From Azospirillum fermentarium (GTDB lineage: Bacteria; Pseudomonadota; Alphaproteobacteria; Azospirillales; Azospirillaceae), in the NCBI RefSeq assembly GCF_025961205.1, contig NZ_JAOQNH010000001.1:1326001-1390000 (forward strand): 64,000 nucleotides of DNA, written 5' to 3'. Both the position numbers and the translations under genes were made by a program. This document shows positions 1 through 8,882 of this stretch, one piece after another (position 1 is the stretch's first letter; the number at the start of each line of letters is the position of its first letter). The notes beneath the pieces were generated by a model. It did not search any database. It worked only from the letters and a program-made list of their open reading frames with translations, and had not been told where the DNA came from.

Positions 1-2
1 TG

Positions 3-557
3 TTCGTGTCGGAACTGATCAACGTGGGCATGCTGGCCCCGCGCATGCTGGCGGTGCTCCAGCACGCCCGCACCCATCTGGTGAAGCCGGGGGGGGCCAT
101 CATCCCGCGCGCCTCCACCGTGTTCGGCATGCTGGTGGAAACGCCGGAGCTGGCCCGGGTCAATCCGGTTCAGGAGGTGGACGGCTTCGACCTGTCGGCC
201 TTCGACGTGTTCCGTTCGCCGGGCTATCTGCAGATCGATCTTGCCGCCGACGAACACACGCCGCTGTCGGACGCGTTCGACGCGCTGCAATTCGATTTTA
301 CCCACAACATGCCGGAAGAGGCGGAACGGACCCTGACGGTCACCGCCACGGCGGCGGGGACGTGCCACGGCATCGCCTTCTGGTTCGACCTGCAGATGGA
401 TGACGCGGTTGTCTACCATTCCGGCAGCCGCAGCCGTTCCAACCATTGGAAGCAGGCGATGACCGTCTTCGACCATCCCATCGCGGTAAAGCCGGGCGAC
501 ACGGTCACGGTGACCGCCCGCTACGACACCAACCAGATCGCGTTCAGCGTGGCCTGA
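3..557 (+). CDS. Protein arginine methyltransferase-like protein, C-terminal part (5' cut by window edge)
   Basis: The reading frame is open from the window edge to TGA at 555-557, so only the C-terminal ~184 residues are present. The fragment opens with F-V-S-E-L, like the double-E loop of PRMT-type SAM-dependent methyltransferases. It continues with a segment resembling the PRMT post-loop helix and strand (LVKPGGAIIPRAST). It ends with a beta-barrel-like part containing SNHWKQAMTVF and V-K-P-G-D, as in the C-terminal barrel of PRMTs. By family it would transfer methyl groups from S-adenosylmethionine to protein arginine. The SAM-binding core lies outside the window, so substrate and activity cannot be judged. 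GTG at position 6 is internal and not the true start. Confidence 0.7.
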   Translation, partial: FVSELINVGMLAPRMLAVLQHARTHLVKPGGAIIPRASTVFGMLVETPELARVNPVQEVDGFDLSAFDVFRSPGYLQIDLAADEHTPLSDAFDALQFDFTHNMPEEAERTLTVTATAAGTCHGIAFWFDLQMDDAVVYHSGSRSRSNHWKQAMTVFDHPIAVKPGDTVTVTARYDTNQIAFSVA

Positions 558-584
558 CCGCCGGGGCCGGCGGTTCCCGGCAAA

Positions 585-621
585 AAGGAAGGCCGCCCCA
601 AGGGGATGACGCGGCCTCCCA
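585..621 (-). terminator. Rho-independent terminator for the small minus-strand gene
   Basis: Read on the minus strand, a GAGGCCGC arm and a GCGGCCTT arm flank a short GC-rich loop and are followed by CCTTTTT. It lies just past the stop of the gene at 648-854 and faces the end of the methyltransferase gene, so it may act on both. Confidence 0.65.
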
Positions 622-647
622 GTGTCTCCGTCCGATCCCGTGTGCGA

Positions 648-854
648 TCAGGCCGAGATGTTCAGCACCTGCCCACGGCCGGAATCGGCCGGGGGCGGTG
701 GCGGGGGTGCGGCTTCCTTGGCCCGCTGGGCGGACGATTCGGTTGCCTCATCCCCAATGCTGGTGTCCCCCGACGGCTGGGCTGCACCCGACGAGCGCAG
801 GGCCGTGACAAGGGACGCCGTGCCGGCAGACGCGCCGACAGACCCGAGCATCAT
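648..854 (-). CDS. Small Pro/Ala/Ser-rich protein of unknown function
   Basis: This is a 68-residue protein beginning M-M-L-G-S and ending G-R-G-Q-V-L-N-I-S-A. The start at 854 is chosen because TAAGGAG lies 7-8 bases upstream; a longer open frame to 989 has no such site. The protein has a small helical N-terminal half, a run of six prolines near residue 50 and no membrane segment. I do not recognise a family. The good ribosome-binding site, the terminator directly downstream (585-621) and the isolated position between convergent larger genes argue that it is a real gene and not a shadow. Its short conserved-looking C-terminus suggests a small structural or motility-type protein, but this is a guess. 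Confidence 0.5.
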   Translation of the reverse strand: MMLGSVGASAGTASLVTALRSSGAAQPSGDTSIGDEATESSAQRAKEAAPPPPPPADSGRGQVLNISA

Positions 855-1013
855 GGATTGTCTCCTTATGAAATCTCCGCCGGCAGGGGCGGAGACCCTC
901 CCCTTACGCCGGCCAGCCTGAACGCGGCCTGAACGCCGGGGGAGAGCGGGGCGGCTGCCCCGGCCCCGCTTGGAGGCGGGCGCCTCCAAACCTCCCCTCT
1001 CTTTTTCGGGGGA

Positions 1014-2540
1014 TCAGATCAGGGCGGCGATGGCGACGGCCAGGGCGGCGACCGCGATCCACAGAGGGACGACGGAGGCGCGCAGGCGCTGGTTCCGCCC
1101 CTCCACGATGGCGCGCACGGTGTCGGGGTGCAGGCGCACGCCGCCCTCGGTGATGCGGGCCATGCCGTCGATGGCCTGGGGCAGGCGCTGGACGCTGCGC
1201 AGCGCCCCTTCCAGCCCGTCCATGATCTGGGCCTCGGGGCCGCGGTTTTCCCGCATCCACTCTTCCACCAGCGGGCGGGCCAGTTCCCACATGTTGACGT
1301 TGGGGTTCAGGAAGCGCCCGACCCCTTCCGCCGTCAGCATGCTCTTTTGCAGGAGCAGAAGCTGGGGCTGGGTTTCCATGTCGAACTGCTCGGTCACCGC
1401 GAAAAGCTGGGCCAGCAGCCGGCCCACCGAGATCTCGTTCAGCGGCTTGTTCAGCAGCGGTTCGCCGATGGCGCGGCAGGCTTGCGTGAACAGTTCGATG
1501 GACTGGTGGCGGGGGACGTAGCCGGCCTCGAAATGCACCACGGCGACGCGGCGGTAGTCGCCGGTCAGGAAGCCGATCAGCATGTCGGCCAGATAGGTGC
1601 GGGTGGCGCGGTCCAGCCGGCCCATGATGCCGAAATCGACCACGGCGATGTTGCCGCCCTCGATCACGAACAGGTTGCCGGGATGCAGGTCGGCGTGGAA
1701 GAAGCCGTCGCGGAACACCTGATTGAAGAATCCGGCGGACGCCTTGGCCAGCACCTCGCTGGAATCATAGCCGGCGGCGATGATGGCCTGGGGATCGTCC
1801 ACCTTGATGCCGTGGATGCGCTCCAGCGTCAGCACGCGCTTGGCGGTGCGGTCCCAATCCACCTGGGGCACGATGAAGGTGGGATCGTCGGCGAAATTGT
1901 CCCGCAGTTCCGACGCCGCCGACGCTTCCATGCGCAGATCCATCTCCAGCCGCGAGGTGCGGGCGAAGATGTCCACCACCTGGCGCGGGTGCAGCCGGCG
2001 CAGCTTGGGCAGCAGGGTTTCCGCCCAGCGGGCCAGCCAGTGGAACAGGTCGATGTCGCGGGTGAAGGCGCGCTCGATGTCCGGGCGCAGCACCTTCACC
2101 GCCACCTCGCGCCCGTCGCTGGTGACGGCGAAATGCACCTGCGCGATGGAGGCGGCGGCCACCGGCTTGTCGTCGAAGCTCTGGAACAGCGCGTCGATGG
2201 GCTGTTCCAGTTCCGCTTCGATGATGGCGCGGGCCTGGGCGCCGGGGAAGGGGGGCAGCTTGTCCTGCAGCTCCGCCAGATCGGCGGCCACCCGTTCGCC
2301 CACAAGGTCGGAGCGGGTGGACAGCGCCTGTCCCAGCTTGATGAAGGTGGGGCCGAGTTCGGCGAGTGCTGCGGCCAGCCGCTGCCCCTCGCGCCCCGGC
2401 GTGGCGCGGTTGGCGACGCGCCGCCAGACGAAGGCAAGGCCGGGGCTGACGTCGGCCAGCGTCTCGGGCAGGGCGTTGTGGCGCGCCAGCGTGCGCCCGA
2501 TGACCGCCAGCCGGATGAGGTTGCGGATGGTGCCGATCAC
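1014..2540 (-). CDS. ubiB: UbiB-type ABC1/ADCK atypical kinase, ubiquinone biosynthesis
   Basis: 508 residues, a usual length for UbiB. The ABC1/ADCK signature TFIKLGQALSTR (KxGQ motif) is visible, followed by the kinase-like VAVKVLRPD lysine segment, HADLHPGN (catalytic-loop equivalent) and VVDFGIMG (DFG equivalent). The C-terminus is hydrophobic (VAALAVAIAALI), consistent with a membrane anchor. UbiB family members support coenzyme Q biosynthesis as atypical ATPases or kinases at the membrane. The GTG start at 2540 (V-I-G-T-I-R-N-L-I-R-L) is preferred over the longer frame to 2666: it matches the usual UbiB N-terminus and has AGGAA upstream, while the longer form would overlap ubiE. It lies 58 bases downstream of ubiE in the same direction, so the two probably form a ubiquinone operon. 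Confidence 0.95.
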   Translation of the reverse strand: MIGTIRNLIRLAVIGRTLARHNALPETLADVSPGLAFVWRRVANRATPGREGQRLAAALAELGPTFIKLGQALSTRSDLVGERVAADLAELQDKLPPFPGAQARAIIEAELEQPIDALFQSFDDKPVAAASIAQVHFAVTSDGREVAVKVLRPDIERAFTRDIDLFHWLARWAETLLPKLRRLHPRQVVDIFARTSRLEMDLRMEASAASELRDNFADDPTFIVPQVDWDRTAKRVLTLERIHGIKVDDPQAIIAAGYDSSEVLAKASAGFFNQVFRDGFFHADLHPGNLFVIEGGNIAVVDFGIMGRLDRATRTYLADMLIGFLTGDYRRVAVVHFEAGYVPRHQSIELFTQACRAIGEPLLNKPLNEISVGRLLAQLFAVTEQFDMETQPQLLLLQKSMLTAEGVGRFLNPNVNMWELARPLVEEWMRENRGPEAQIMDGLEGALRSVQRLPQAIDGMARITEGGVRLHPDTVRAIVEGRNQRLRASVVPLWIAVAALAVAIAALI

Positions 2541-2598
2541 GGGGCCGATTCCTGAAACGCGGGTTCCTGATGACGGTGAAGCGGGGCGCCCACGGGGG

Positions 2599-3375
2599 TC
2601 AGACGCGCCAGCCGGAATGAATGGCGGCGATGCCGCCCGACAGGTTGCGCACGCGCACGCCCGCAAAGCCCGCGGCCTCGATCCGTTTGACCAGCGCCTG
2701 CTGTTCGGGGAAGCGGCGGATGCTTTCGGCCAGATAGCGGTAGGACTCCTCGTCCCCCGCCACCAGCCGGCCCAGCCGCGGCAGCACCTGGAAGGAATAG
2801 AGGTCGTAGACCTCGCGCATCACCGGCAGCACCACCCGGCTGAACTCCAGGCAGAAGAAGCGCCCGCCGGGCCTCAGCACCCGGTGCGCCTCGGCCAGCG
2901 CCTGGTCGATGTGGGTGACGTTCCTGAGGCCGAAGGCGATGGTGTAGACGTCCATGGACCGGGACGCGACCGGCAGCTTCATGGCGTCGCCGGTGACCCA
3001 GGTCAGCCCGTCCAGCAGCCCGCGGTCGATGGCGCGGCCCCGGCCCACCCGCAGCATCGCTTCGGTCAGGTCACAGACCACCACCGGCCCGCCCCCCGCC
3101 TCGCGGAAGCGGAAGGCGATGTCGCCGGTGCCGCCCGCCACGTCCAACAGCCGTTCGCCCGCCTTGGGCGCGATCATGCCCATCAGCGTGTCTTTCCACA
3201 GCCGATGGATGCCGCCCGACATCAGGTCGTTCATCAGGTCGTAATTGGTCGCCACGCTGTCGAAGACGGCGCGGACCATCCCGGCCTTGGCATCGGGGTC
3301 CACGGGGCGGAATCCGAACCACTGGGCTTCCTGGCCCGCGGGCACGGCGTTGGGGGCGGGGGTCTGATCGTTCAT
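2599..3375 (-). CDS. ubiE: Ubiquinone/menaquinone C-methyltransferase UbiE
   Basis: 258 residues of class I SAM-dependent methyltransferase. The family signatures are FDSVATNYDLMNDLMS near residue 40, the SAM-binding LLDVAGGTGDIA near residue 77, and the later motif AFGLRNVTHID. UbiE catalyses the C-methylation step in ubiquinone (and menaquinone) synthesis, converting the demethoxy-quinol to its 5-methylated form. It is followed by ubiB on the same strand, so the promoter probably lies in the 63 bases between ubiE and the higA stop. Nothing is missing from the sequence, and the call is firm. Confidence 0.97.
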   Translation of the reverse strand: MNDQTPAPNAVPAGQEAQWFGFRPVDPDAKAGMVRAVFDSVATNYDLMNDLMSGGIHRLWKDTLMGMIAPKAGERLLDVAGGTGDIAFRFREAGGGPVVVCDLTEAMLRVGRGRAIDRGLLDGLTWVTGDAMKLPVASRSMDVYTIAFGLRNVTHIDQALAEAHRVLRPGGRFFCLEFSRVVLPVMREVYDLYSFQVLPRLGRLVAGDEESYRYLAESIRRFPEQQALVKRIEAAGFAGVRVRNLSGGIAAIHSGWRV

Positions 3376-3438
3376 GGCCGCGAAGATAGCGCGCCCGTGG
3401 GGCGGATGCCAGACGGGCTTTGCCGCGGGCGGCGTTTC

Positions 3439-3822
3439 TTAAGGGGTTTCCGGCGCCCGCAGCTTATAGGGCCGGATCAGGCTTTCCGCCGGGATGGCCC
3501 ACGCTTCGTGGAGTTTCCACGCCATCTCGACCGTCAGGCGCCGCTGGCGGTTCAGCACCTCGCTTGCCCGTGGCCGGGAACCGAGCAGGCGGCTCAGGTC
3601 GGCCTGGGTATAGCCGGCGGCATCCATGCGGGCCTTGATCGCCTCCACCGGATCGGGGGCGTCGATGGGCCAGCGGGTGGCCTCGTAGGCATCCGCCAGG
3701 GTGCCCAGGATCTCCAGCCGGTCGTGCTCGGGGGTGCCGGGTTCGGCGTCCCACAGGCGTTCGATCTCCCGGACCGCGGCATCATGGTCGGCGTCCGTGC
3801 GGATGGGCTTCAGCTCAGGCAT
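3439..3822 (-). CDS. higA: HigA-type antitoxin, XRE helix-turn-helix
   Basis: 127 residues. The C-terminal half carries a helix-turn-helix of the HigA class ([20 protein letters not shown]), followed by [13 protein letters not shown], the usual HigA continuation. The N-terminal half is acidic and helical and probably wraps the toxin. ATG at 3822 is chosen because GAGGAAA lies 6-8 bases upstream. A TTG at 3837 overlaps the higB stop but has no site of its own. The gene lies directly after higB, the toxin-first order typical of higBA. HigA normally neutralises HigB and represses its own operon. Confidence 0.85.
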   Translation of the reverse strand: MPELKPIRTDADHDAAVREIERLWDAEPGTPEHDRLEILGTLADAYEATRWPIDAPDPVEAIKARMDAAGYTQADLSRLLGSRPRASEVLNRQRRLTVEMAWKLHEAWAIPAESLIRPYKLRAPETP

Positions 3823-3833
3823 GGCCGGTTTCC

Positions 3834-4136
3834 TCAATAACGGTCAACGGTCAGGGCATCCACCCGGTCATATTCGGCGTGCGTGCCCACGAACTTCACG
3901 AAAGCGATGCCGGCGGAGAACTTGAACGCGACGATCAGGCGGTAATTCCCGCCACAGATCTCGAAACGCACCCGCTGGCCGTTCAGCACCTTTGCCTTGG
4001 GATAGGATTTCATCACATCGTCCATGCACGTCCATCCCGCCGATCGGGCCGTGCGGAACCATTCCTTGAGCGGCTGTTCCGTTTCCGGGTGCCGCGCCCA
4101 ATGGTCCGACAGGGTGGAGCGCTTGATGATGTTCAT
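3834..4136 (-). CDS. higB: HigB-type toxin, RelE-fold mRNA interferase
   Basis: 100 residues. The features match the HigB toxin family: an N-terminal [17 protein letters not shown], central [10 protein letters not shown], then [14 protein letters not shown], and [16 protein letters not shown] near the end. The N-Y-R-L-I-V strand and terminal T-H-x-E-Y-D are the recognisable core. Members cleave mRNA on translating ribosomes. It is co-transcribed with higA downstream, separated by 11 bases. An inverted repeat lies 17-31 bases upstream of the start (4154-4168). The base composition is like its neighbours, so there is no sign of recent transfer. Confidence 0.88.
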   Translation of the reverse strand: MNIIKRSTLSDHWARHPETEQPLKEWFRTARSAGWTCMDDVMKSYPKAKVLNGQRVRFEICGGNYRLIVAFKFSAGIAFVKFVGTHAEYDRVDALTVDRY

Positions 4137-4153
4137 GGCGGCAGTTTACGATA

Positions 4154-4168
4154 TTCCCGTTTTGGGAA
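4154..4168. promoter_or_regulatory. Inverted repeat upstream of higBA, candidate HigA operator
   Basis: TTCCC-GTTTT-GGGAA, a perfect 5-bp inverted repeat with a 5-base spacer, lies 18 bases before the higB start, in the short divergent gap with mutM. The position fits an autoregulatory operator for HigA. The assignment is by position only. Confidence 0.45.
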
Positions 4169-4241
4169 CAATCGCCGTTTCGCAGCCCCGCCCGCCATCC
4201 CCCCTTGTCAGCGGGCCGGGGACGGGGCATTTCCTCATGTC

Positions 4242-5093
4242 ATGCCCGAACTGCCCGAAGTCGAAACCGTCCGCCGCGGCCTTGCCCCCCATCTGGAGGG
4301 GCGGGTGCTGGCGCGCGTGGAATTGCGCCGGCCCAACCTGCGCATCCCCTTTCCCGCCGGATTCTGTGACCGGCTGACCGGGCGCCGGGTGACGGCGCTG
4401 CGGCGGCGGGCGAAATACCTGCTGGCCCATCTGGACGACGGCGCGGTGCTGCTGGTCCATCTGGGCATGTCGGGGCGGATGCTGATCGACGCCGGGCCGG
4501 CGGACGCGGTTGCTCCGCCCGGCAAGCACGATCATGTGCTGTTCGAGACGGATGCCGGCGCGCGGGTGGTGTTCAACGACGCCCGCCGTTTCGGGCTGAT
4601 GGACCTGACCGACGAGGCGGGGCTGGACGCCCACCCCATGCTGCGGGTGCTGGGGCCGGAACCGCTGGGCAACGGCTTTTCCGGCCCGGTTCTGGCCGAA
4701 CGGCTGGCCGGGCGCGGGTCGCCCATCAAGACGGTGCTGCTGGACCAGGCGGTGGTGGCGGGCTTGGGCAACATCTATGTGTGCGAGTCGCTGTTCGGCG
4801 CCGGCATCGACCCCCTGCGCCCGGCCTCCTCGGTCACGGCGGCGGAGTCGGACCGGCTGGCCGCCACCATCCGTGCGGTTCTGGAGCGCGCCATCGCCGC
4901 CGGGGGATCGTCGCTGAAGGATTACCGGCAGGCGTCGGGGGAGCTTGGCTATTTCCAGCACCAGTTCGCCGTCTATGGCCGCGAGGGCGAGGCGTGCCCC
5001 GCCTGTGCCGCCGCCGGGCGGGCGGGCGTGACGGTCCGCCGGGTGGTTCAGGCCGGGCGGTCCACTTTCTTTTGTCCCCGGTGTCAGCCCTGA
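4242..5093 (+). CDS. mutM: Formamidopyrimidine-DNA glycosylase MutM/Fpg
   Basis: 283 residues. The start M-PELPEVET carries the catalytic proline (P2) and glutamate (E3) of the Fpg/Nei family. [11 protein letters not shown] follows in the N-terminal domain, and the helix-two-turn-helix segment [15 protein letters not shown] is near residue 170. The C-terminus is a complete zinc finger, CPAC ... FFCPRC. The enzyme excises 8-oxoguanine and formamidopyrimidines and nicks the strand by beta,delta-elimination. The long upstream extension of the open frame is not coding, since the catalytic proline must be exposed after Met removal. It is transcribed divergently from higBA. Confidence 0.97.
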   Translation: MPELPEVETVRRGLAPHLEGRVLARVELRRPNLRIPFPAGFCDRLTGRRVTALRRRAKYLLAHLDDGAVLLVHLGMSGRMLIDAGPADAVAPPGKHDHVLFETDAGARVVFNDARRFGLMDLTDEAGLDAHPMLRVLGPEPLGNGFSGPVLAERLAGRGSPIKTVLLDQAVVAGLGNIYVCESLFGAGIDPLRPASSVTAAESDRLAATIRAVLERAIAAGGSSLKDYRQASGELGYFQHQFAVYGREGEACPACAAAGRAGVTVRRVVQAGRSTFFCPRCQP

Positions 5094-5108
5094 TGTATAC
5101 GTGAGCGC

Positions 5109-5501
5109 ATGTTGGCTTTTTCCGCCCCCTTCCGCGCGGCGTTCGCCGCCCTGGCCCTTCTCGCCGCCGCTCCCGCGGGCGGGCAGGCCGCCACCGTTCC
5201 CGCCGCCGCCGGATTCGTCGCCGGTCTGGGCGACGTTCCGGCCATGCCCGGCCTGGAGCCGGTGGACGGCGAACCGATGGTGTTCGACAAGCCCGGCGGC
5301 CGGATCGTGGAAACCATGATGCGCGGCCCGGTGGACCGGCGGGCGGTTCTGGCCTTCTATGGCCAGACCCTGCCGCAACTGGGGTGGAAAGCCGCCAGCC
5401 AGACCCGTTTCACCCGGGAGGGGGAGGAGTTGCGGCTGGAGTTTGCCACGGGCGGGCCGGCGGGCCACACCACCGTCCGATTCGTGCTGACTCCCCGCTG
5501 A
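5109..5501 (+). CDS. Small secreted protein of unknown function
   Basis: 130 residues with a clear signal peptide (residues 1-28, ending near GGQA-A). The mature part contains [12 protein letters not shown] and ends in beta-rich sequence ([18 protein letters not shown]). It has no cysteines, which suggests a small periplasmic alpha/beta domain. The start is 15 bases after the mutM stop, so it is probably co-transcribed with mutM. I recognise no named family with certainty. The phrase G-R-I-V-E-T followed by V-L-A-F-Y-x-x-T-L-P-x-L-G-W resembles small periplasmic domains in which a helix precedes an L-G-W motif. Confidence 0.7.
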   Translation: MLAFSAPFRAAFAALALLAAAPAGGQAATVPAAAGFVAGLGDVPAMPGLEPVDGEPMVFDKPGGRIVETMMRGPVDRRAVLAFYGQTLPQLGWKAASQTRFTREGEELRLEFATGGPAGHTTVRFVLTPR

Positions 5502-5601
5502 CCGTCCGAAAGGATGGGGGAACGGGCAACGTTCAACCAACCACCGCGCACCCGGCGGCTGCCGCCGGGAAGCCCGAGACAAAGCGAAAGGTTCGCGACC
5601 C

Positions 5602-6378
5602 ATGCCGTACGAGACCATCATTGCCGAAACGCGCGGCCCCGTCGGGCTGATCACGCTGAACCGGCCCAAGGCGCTGAACGCGCTGTCGGATCAGCTGGTG
5701 ACCGAACTGGCCCAGGCGCTCGATGCGTTCGAAGCGGATGATTCCATCGGCGCCATCGTCCTGACCGGCTCGGAAAAGGCGTTCGCCGCCGGGGCCGACA
5801 TCAAGGAGATGTCGGGCTTCACCTATATGGACGTGTACCGCCAGAACTTCATCACCGCCAAGTGGGAGCGGGTGGCCCACGCCCGCAAGCCGGTGATCGC
5901 CGCGGTCGCCGGCTATGCGCTGGGCGGCGGCTGCGAGCTGGCCATGATGTGCGATTTCATCATCGCCGCCGACAACGCCAAGTTCGGCCAGCCCGAAATC
6001 ACCATCGGCACCATCCCCGGCGCCGGCGGCACCCAGCGCCTGACCCGCTTCGTCGGCAAGTCCAAGGCGATGGACATGGTGCTCACCGGCCGCCAGATGG
6101 ACGCGGCGGAAGCCGAGCGGTCGGGGCTGGTCAGCCGCGTGGTTCCCGTCGCCGATCTGGTGGACGAGGCGCTGAAGGTCGCCGAGCGCATTGCCAAGCT
6201 GTCGCTGCCCATCGTCATGATGGCCAAGGAATCGGTCAACGCGGCGTATGAGACCACCCTGGCCGAAGGCATCCGGCTGGAACGCCGTATTTTCCACTCC
6301 ACCTTCGCCACCGAAGACCAGAAGGAAGGCATGGCCGCGTTCGCCGAGAAGCGCCAGCCCGACTGGAAGAACCGCTGA
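5602..6378 (+). CDS. Enoyl-CoA hydratase (crotonase family)
   Basis: 258 residues, the normal length for a short-chain enoyl-CoA hydratase. Oxyanion-hole segments are visible: [11 protein letters not shown] near residue 63, and [15 protein letters not shown] near residue 108 with its catalytic glutamate. The second catalytic glutamate lies in [19 protein letters not shown], and the C-terminal helix is complete. It hydrates trans-2-enoyl-CoA to 3-hydroxyacyl-CoA in beta-oxidation; PaaF/FadB-like assignments cannot be separated from sequence alone. ATG at 5602 is preceded by AAAGG. It is followed by a hairpin and then the rpsT promoter. Confidence 0.93.
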   Translation: MPYETIIAETRGPVGLITLNRPKALNALSDQLVTELAQALDAFEADDSIGAIVLTGSEKAFAAGADIKEMSGFTYMDVYRQNFITAKWERVAHARKPVIAAVAGYALGGGCELAMMCDFIIAADNAKFGQPEITIGTIPGAGGTQRLTRFVGKSKAMDMVLTGRQMDAAEAERSGLVSRVVPVADLVDEALKVAERIAKLSLPIVMMAKESVNAAYETTLAEGIRLERRIFHSTFATEDQKEGMAAFAEKRQPDWKNR

Positions 6379-6395
6379 TATCACTTTTCCACCCC

Positions 6396-6436
6396 CAAGC
6401 CGCCGGTTCCGGTCAAAAGCCGGGTCCGGTGGCTTG
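6396..6436. other. GC-rich hairpin between enoyl-CoA hydratase gene and rpsT
   Basis: Eleven-bp arms (6396-6406 and 6426-6436, one G-T pair) can fold, with an inner CCGG/CCGG stem. There is no T-tract, so this may be a weak terminator for the upstream gene. The right arm overlaps the -35 hexamer of the rpsT promoter. Confidence 0.4.
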
Positions 6437-6462
6437 ACTCACCCCCAACTCACGTATATAAG
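6434..6462 (+). promoter_or_regulatory. Sigma-70 type promoter of rpsT
   Basis: TTGACT (6434-6439), a 17-base spacer and TATAAG (6457-6462) form a near-consensus housekeeping promoter. It would start transcription about 40 bases before rpsT, as expected for a strongly expressed ribosomal protein gene. Confidence 0.75.
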
Positions 6463-6507
6463 GCCCCCTCGCGTTCGGTCCTAAGGCGTGTCGATACAAG
6501 GTTTGTT

Positions 6508-6768
6508 ATGGCCAACCATAAGTCAGCAGAAAAGCGCATCCGCCAGACGGAGCGCCGCACCGAAGTCAACGGCGCTCGCAAGAGCCGCATCCGCACCTTC
6601 GTGAAGAAGGTGGAAATCGCCATCGGCTCCGGCGACAAGGCCGCCGCCGCCGAGGCCTTCAAGCTGGCGCAGCCGGAGATGATGCGCGGCGTGTCCAAGG
6701 GCGTGCTTCACCAGAACACGGTGTCGCGCAAGCTGTCGCGTCTGTCGGCCCGTATCAAGGCCCTCTGA
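6508..6768 (+). CDS. rpsT: 30S ribosomal protein S20
   Basis: 86 residues, very basic, with the S20 N-terminus [17 protein letters not shown], the helical [11 protein letters not shown] region, and the late segment [15 protein letters not shown]20 binds 16S rRNA early in 30S assembly. It stands alone as a unit with its own near-consensus promoter and a strong terminator at 6781-6823. The rpsT-dnaA neighbourhood is a familiar arrangement in this group of alphaproteobacteria. Confidence 0.98.
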   Translation: MANHKSAEKRIRQTERRTEVNGARKSRIRTFVKKVEIAIGSGDKAAAAEAFKLAQPEMMRGVSKGVLHQNTVSRKLSRLSARIKAL

Positions 6769-6780
6769 CAGTTATCGGAC

Positions 6781-6823
6781 ACACAAAAAGCCGCGCCCTG
6801 AAAGGGAGCGCGGCTTTTTGTGT
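6781..6823. terminator. Strong bidirectional terminator after rpsT
   Basis: Sixteen-bp perfect arms (ACACAAAAAGCCGCGC and its complement) enclose an 11-base loop. A-tracts and T-tracts on either side make it competent on both strands. Confidence 0.9.
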
Positions 6824-7371
6824 TGATGATTTCATGTGTTTGGTAATTCCCGAGAGTTTTGGCAGTATACGAAACAATTGTGGCGGCTGTACCGCACGGA
6901 TGATTGTTTCTATGCGTTCCCATTATGTCCCCATTGCAGCAGCAATCCGCCGGGGGTAAAGTTATCCCCAGTTGGCGCGGCCCTTTCGGGTGATGCCGAT
7001 GTTCGGCCTTCTCAATCGAGGCGTGTCTTCTCGGATGGGAAAGCAGAGGCTTTGCGGCTGTTGAAAGGATATGGCTCAATTTACTTGGGCGAAGTTTCTC
7101 TCTCAGCCGATTTATTAAAAAGTTGATTTGTTGAGCAGGGGATTCTCATCCGCTGGGTGATGGCTATTGCTGCATGGCTGGGTGCTTGCCGGCCACGGCA
7201 ATTTTCATTGCTTTTGGTTCTCCGGTTTTGTTAAGGCCACCGCCCCGCCGCTGGGGTGGGGCCGGGAACGGACCGGCGGACGGCGGAAAAGCGTTCGGGA
7301 TTAAGGGAGCCGGCGGCTCCGTCCCGTGTCTGGTCGAACCATTGCGGCGTGTGGAGCGGGAGTTGACGGTG
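6824..7371. other. Long leader/intergenic region upstream of dnaA
   Basis: About 550 bases without a supportable gene, noticeably richer in A/T between 6824 and 7140 than the flanking genes. It must contain the dnaA promoter. One near-match to a DnaA box, TTATCCCCA, lies at 6962-6970 with one mismatch to TTATCCACA. No cluster of boxes was found, so it is not called as an origin. Open frames extending dnaA upstream to 7174 have non-DnaA sequence. Confidence 0.5.
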
Positions 7372-8805
7372 ATGTCGGTCGGCGGGTCTTTGGATCAGCA
7401 GTGGATGCGGATTCGCGGCCGTCTCAAGGACGAGGTGGGGGAGATCGCCTACCGCAGCTGGCTCCAGCCGCTCACCGTGGGCGGTCTGGCCGGGGGCGAG
7501 GTGCGCATCCTGGTTCCCACCCGCTTCATGCGCGATTGGGTGCTGACCCATTACGCCGACCGTATCCGTGCCCTGTGGACCGTCGAGAACCCCGCCGTCC
7601 AGTCCATCGACGTGGTGGTGGCGGCCGCCGCCCCGGCACCGGCGCCGGAGTCGTCCACCCCCGTGGCGGCGGCGCCGTGCGCGCCGCTGGTTCCCGCCGC
7701 CCCCGTGGCGGTGGACGGGCCGTTCGGCGGCGCCCCCGACGATTCGCTGGCCGGTCCGGCGCTGGAGGAGCGCGACGATCCCATGGTGGGCTCGCTCGAC
7801 CCGCGCTTCACCTTCGACAATTTCGTGGTCGGCAAGCCCAACGAGCTGGCCTATGCCGCCGCCCGCCGGGTGGCGGAGGCCAGCAGCGTCACCTTCAACC
7901 CGCTGTTTCTCTATGGCGGGGTGGGGCTGGGCAAGACCCACCTGATGCACGCCATCGCCTGGGCCATCCGCAAGAAGGATCCCAACCGCAAGGTGATCTA
8001 CCTGTCGGCGGAAAAGTTCATGTACCAGTTCATCCGCGCGCTGCGCTTCAAGGACACCATGGCCTTCAAGCAGCAGTTCCGCTCGGTGGACGTGCTGATG
8101 ATCGACGACGTGCAGTTCATCAGCGGCAAGGATTCCACGCAGGAAGAGTTCTTCCACACCTTCAACGCCCTGGTGGACCAGAACCGCCAAGTGATCGTGT
8201 CGGCGGACAAGTCGCCCTCGGATCTGGAGGGCATGGAGGAGCGGCTGCGCTCGCGCCTGGGCTGGGGGCTGGTGGCCGACATCCACCCCACCACGTACGA
8301 GCTGCGCCTGTCGATCCTGCAGTCCAAGGCGGACGCCATGGGCACGGCCATCCCGCTGAAGGTGCTGGAATTCCTGGCCCACAAGATCACGTCCAACGTG
8401 CGTGAACTGGAAGGCGCCTTGAACCGCATCGTCGCCCATTGCGATCTGGTGGGCCGGGCCATCACGCTGGAATCGACGCAGGAGGTGCTCTACGACCTGC
8501 TGCGCGCCAATGACCGGCGGGTCACCATCGACGAGATCCAGAAGCGGGTGGCGGAGCATTACAACATCCGCGTGGCCGACATGCATTCGGCCCGCCGCGC
8601 CCGCGCCGTGGCCCGCCCGCGCCAGGTGGCGATGTATCTGGCCAAGCAGTTGACCGCCCGTTCGCTGCCCGAGATCGGGCGCAAGTTCGGCGGCCGCGAC
8701 CACACCACCGTCATGCACGCCGTGCGCAAGGTGGAGGAACTGTGCGCCACCGACCCGTCGTTCTCGGAGGATGTGGAGCTGCTGCGCCGGATGCTGGAAA
8801 GCTGA
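7372..8805 (+). CDS. dnaA: Chromosomal replication initiator DnaA
   Basis: 477 residues from ATG 7372, preceded by GGGAG at 9 bases. Domain I (about residues 7-75) has the typical W-x-x-I-R-G-R-L ... Y-R-S-W-L-Q-P-L. A Pro/Ala-rich linker (about 80-135) follows. Domain III is AAA+ with Walker [10 protein letters not shown] near residue 181 and Walker [10 protein letters not shown]. Domain IV has the DnaA signature [15 protein letters not shown] near residue 441. DnaA-ATP binds DnaA boxes and opens the origin. An upstream extension of the frame to 7174 is rejected because it does not look like DnaA. A terminator follows directly. Confidence 0.97.
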   Translation: MSVGGSLDQQWMRIRGRLKDEVGEIAYRSWLQPLTVGGLAGGEVRILVPTRFMRDWVLTHYADRIRALWTVENPAVQSIDVVVAAAAPAPAPESSTPVAAAPCAPLVPAAPVAVDGPFGGAPDDSLAGPALEERDDPMVGSLDPRFTFDNFVVGKPNELAYAAARRVAEASSVTFNPLFLYGGVGLGKTHLMHAIAWAIRKKDPNRKVIYLSAEKFMYQFIRALRFKDTMAFKQQFRSVDVLMIDDVQFISGKDSTQEEFFHTFNALVDQNRQVIVSADKSPSDLEGMEERLRSRLGWGLVADIHPTTYELRLSILQSKADAMGTAIPLKVLEFLAHKITSNVRELEGALNRIVAHCDLVGRAITLESTQEVLYDLLRANDRRVTIDEIQKRVAEHYNIRVADMHSARRARAVARPRQVAMYLAKQLTARSLPEIGRKFGGRDHTTVMHAVRKVEELCATDPSFSEDVELLRRMLES

Positions 8806-8831
8806 GCCGTACCCGCTCCGCCCCATGAAGA

Positions 8832-8870
8832 AGCCCCGCGGAAGAATCCTCTTCCGCGGGGCTTTCCGTT
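8832..8870. terminator. Terminator between dnaA and the convergent gene
   Basis: Thirteen-bp arms (8832-8844 and 8851-8863) surround a 6-base loop. The T-tract is interrupted (TTCCGTTT). It serves dnaA and, in the other direction, the end of the gene at 8883-9248. Confidence 0.75.
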
Positions 8871-8882
8871 TGGGCTGGGGGG

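Noticed and set aside
6962-6970. TTATCCCCA as a DnaA box and this region as oriC
   Set aside because: It is one mismatch from the consensus, single and without neighbouring boxes or an AT-rich unwinding repeat. Not enough for an origin call.
7174-7371. 66-residue N-terminal extension of DnaA
   Set aside because: Sequence is unlike any DnaA N-terminus, and a good site lies before ATG 7372.
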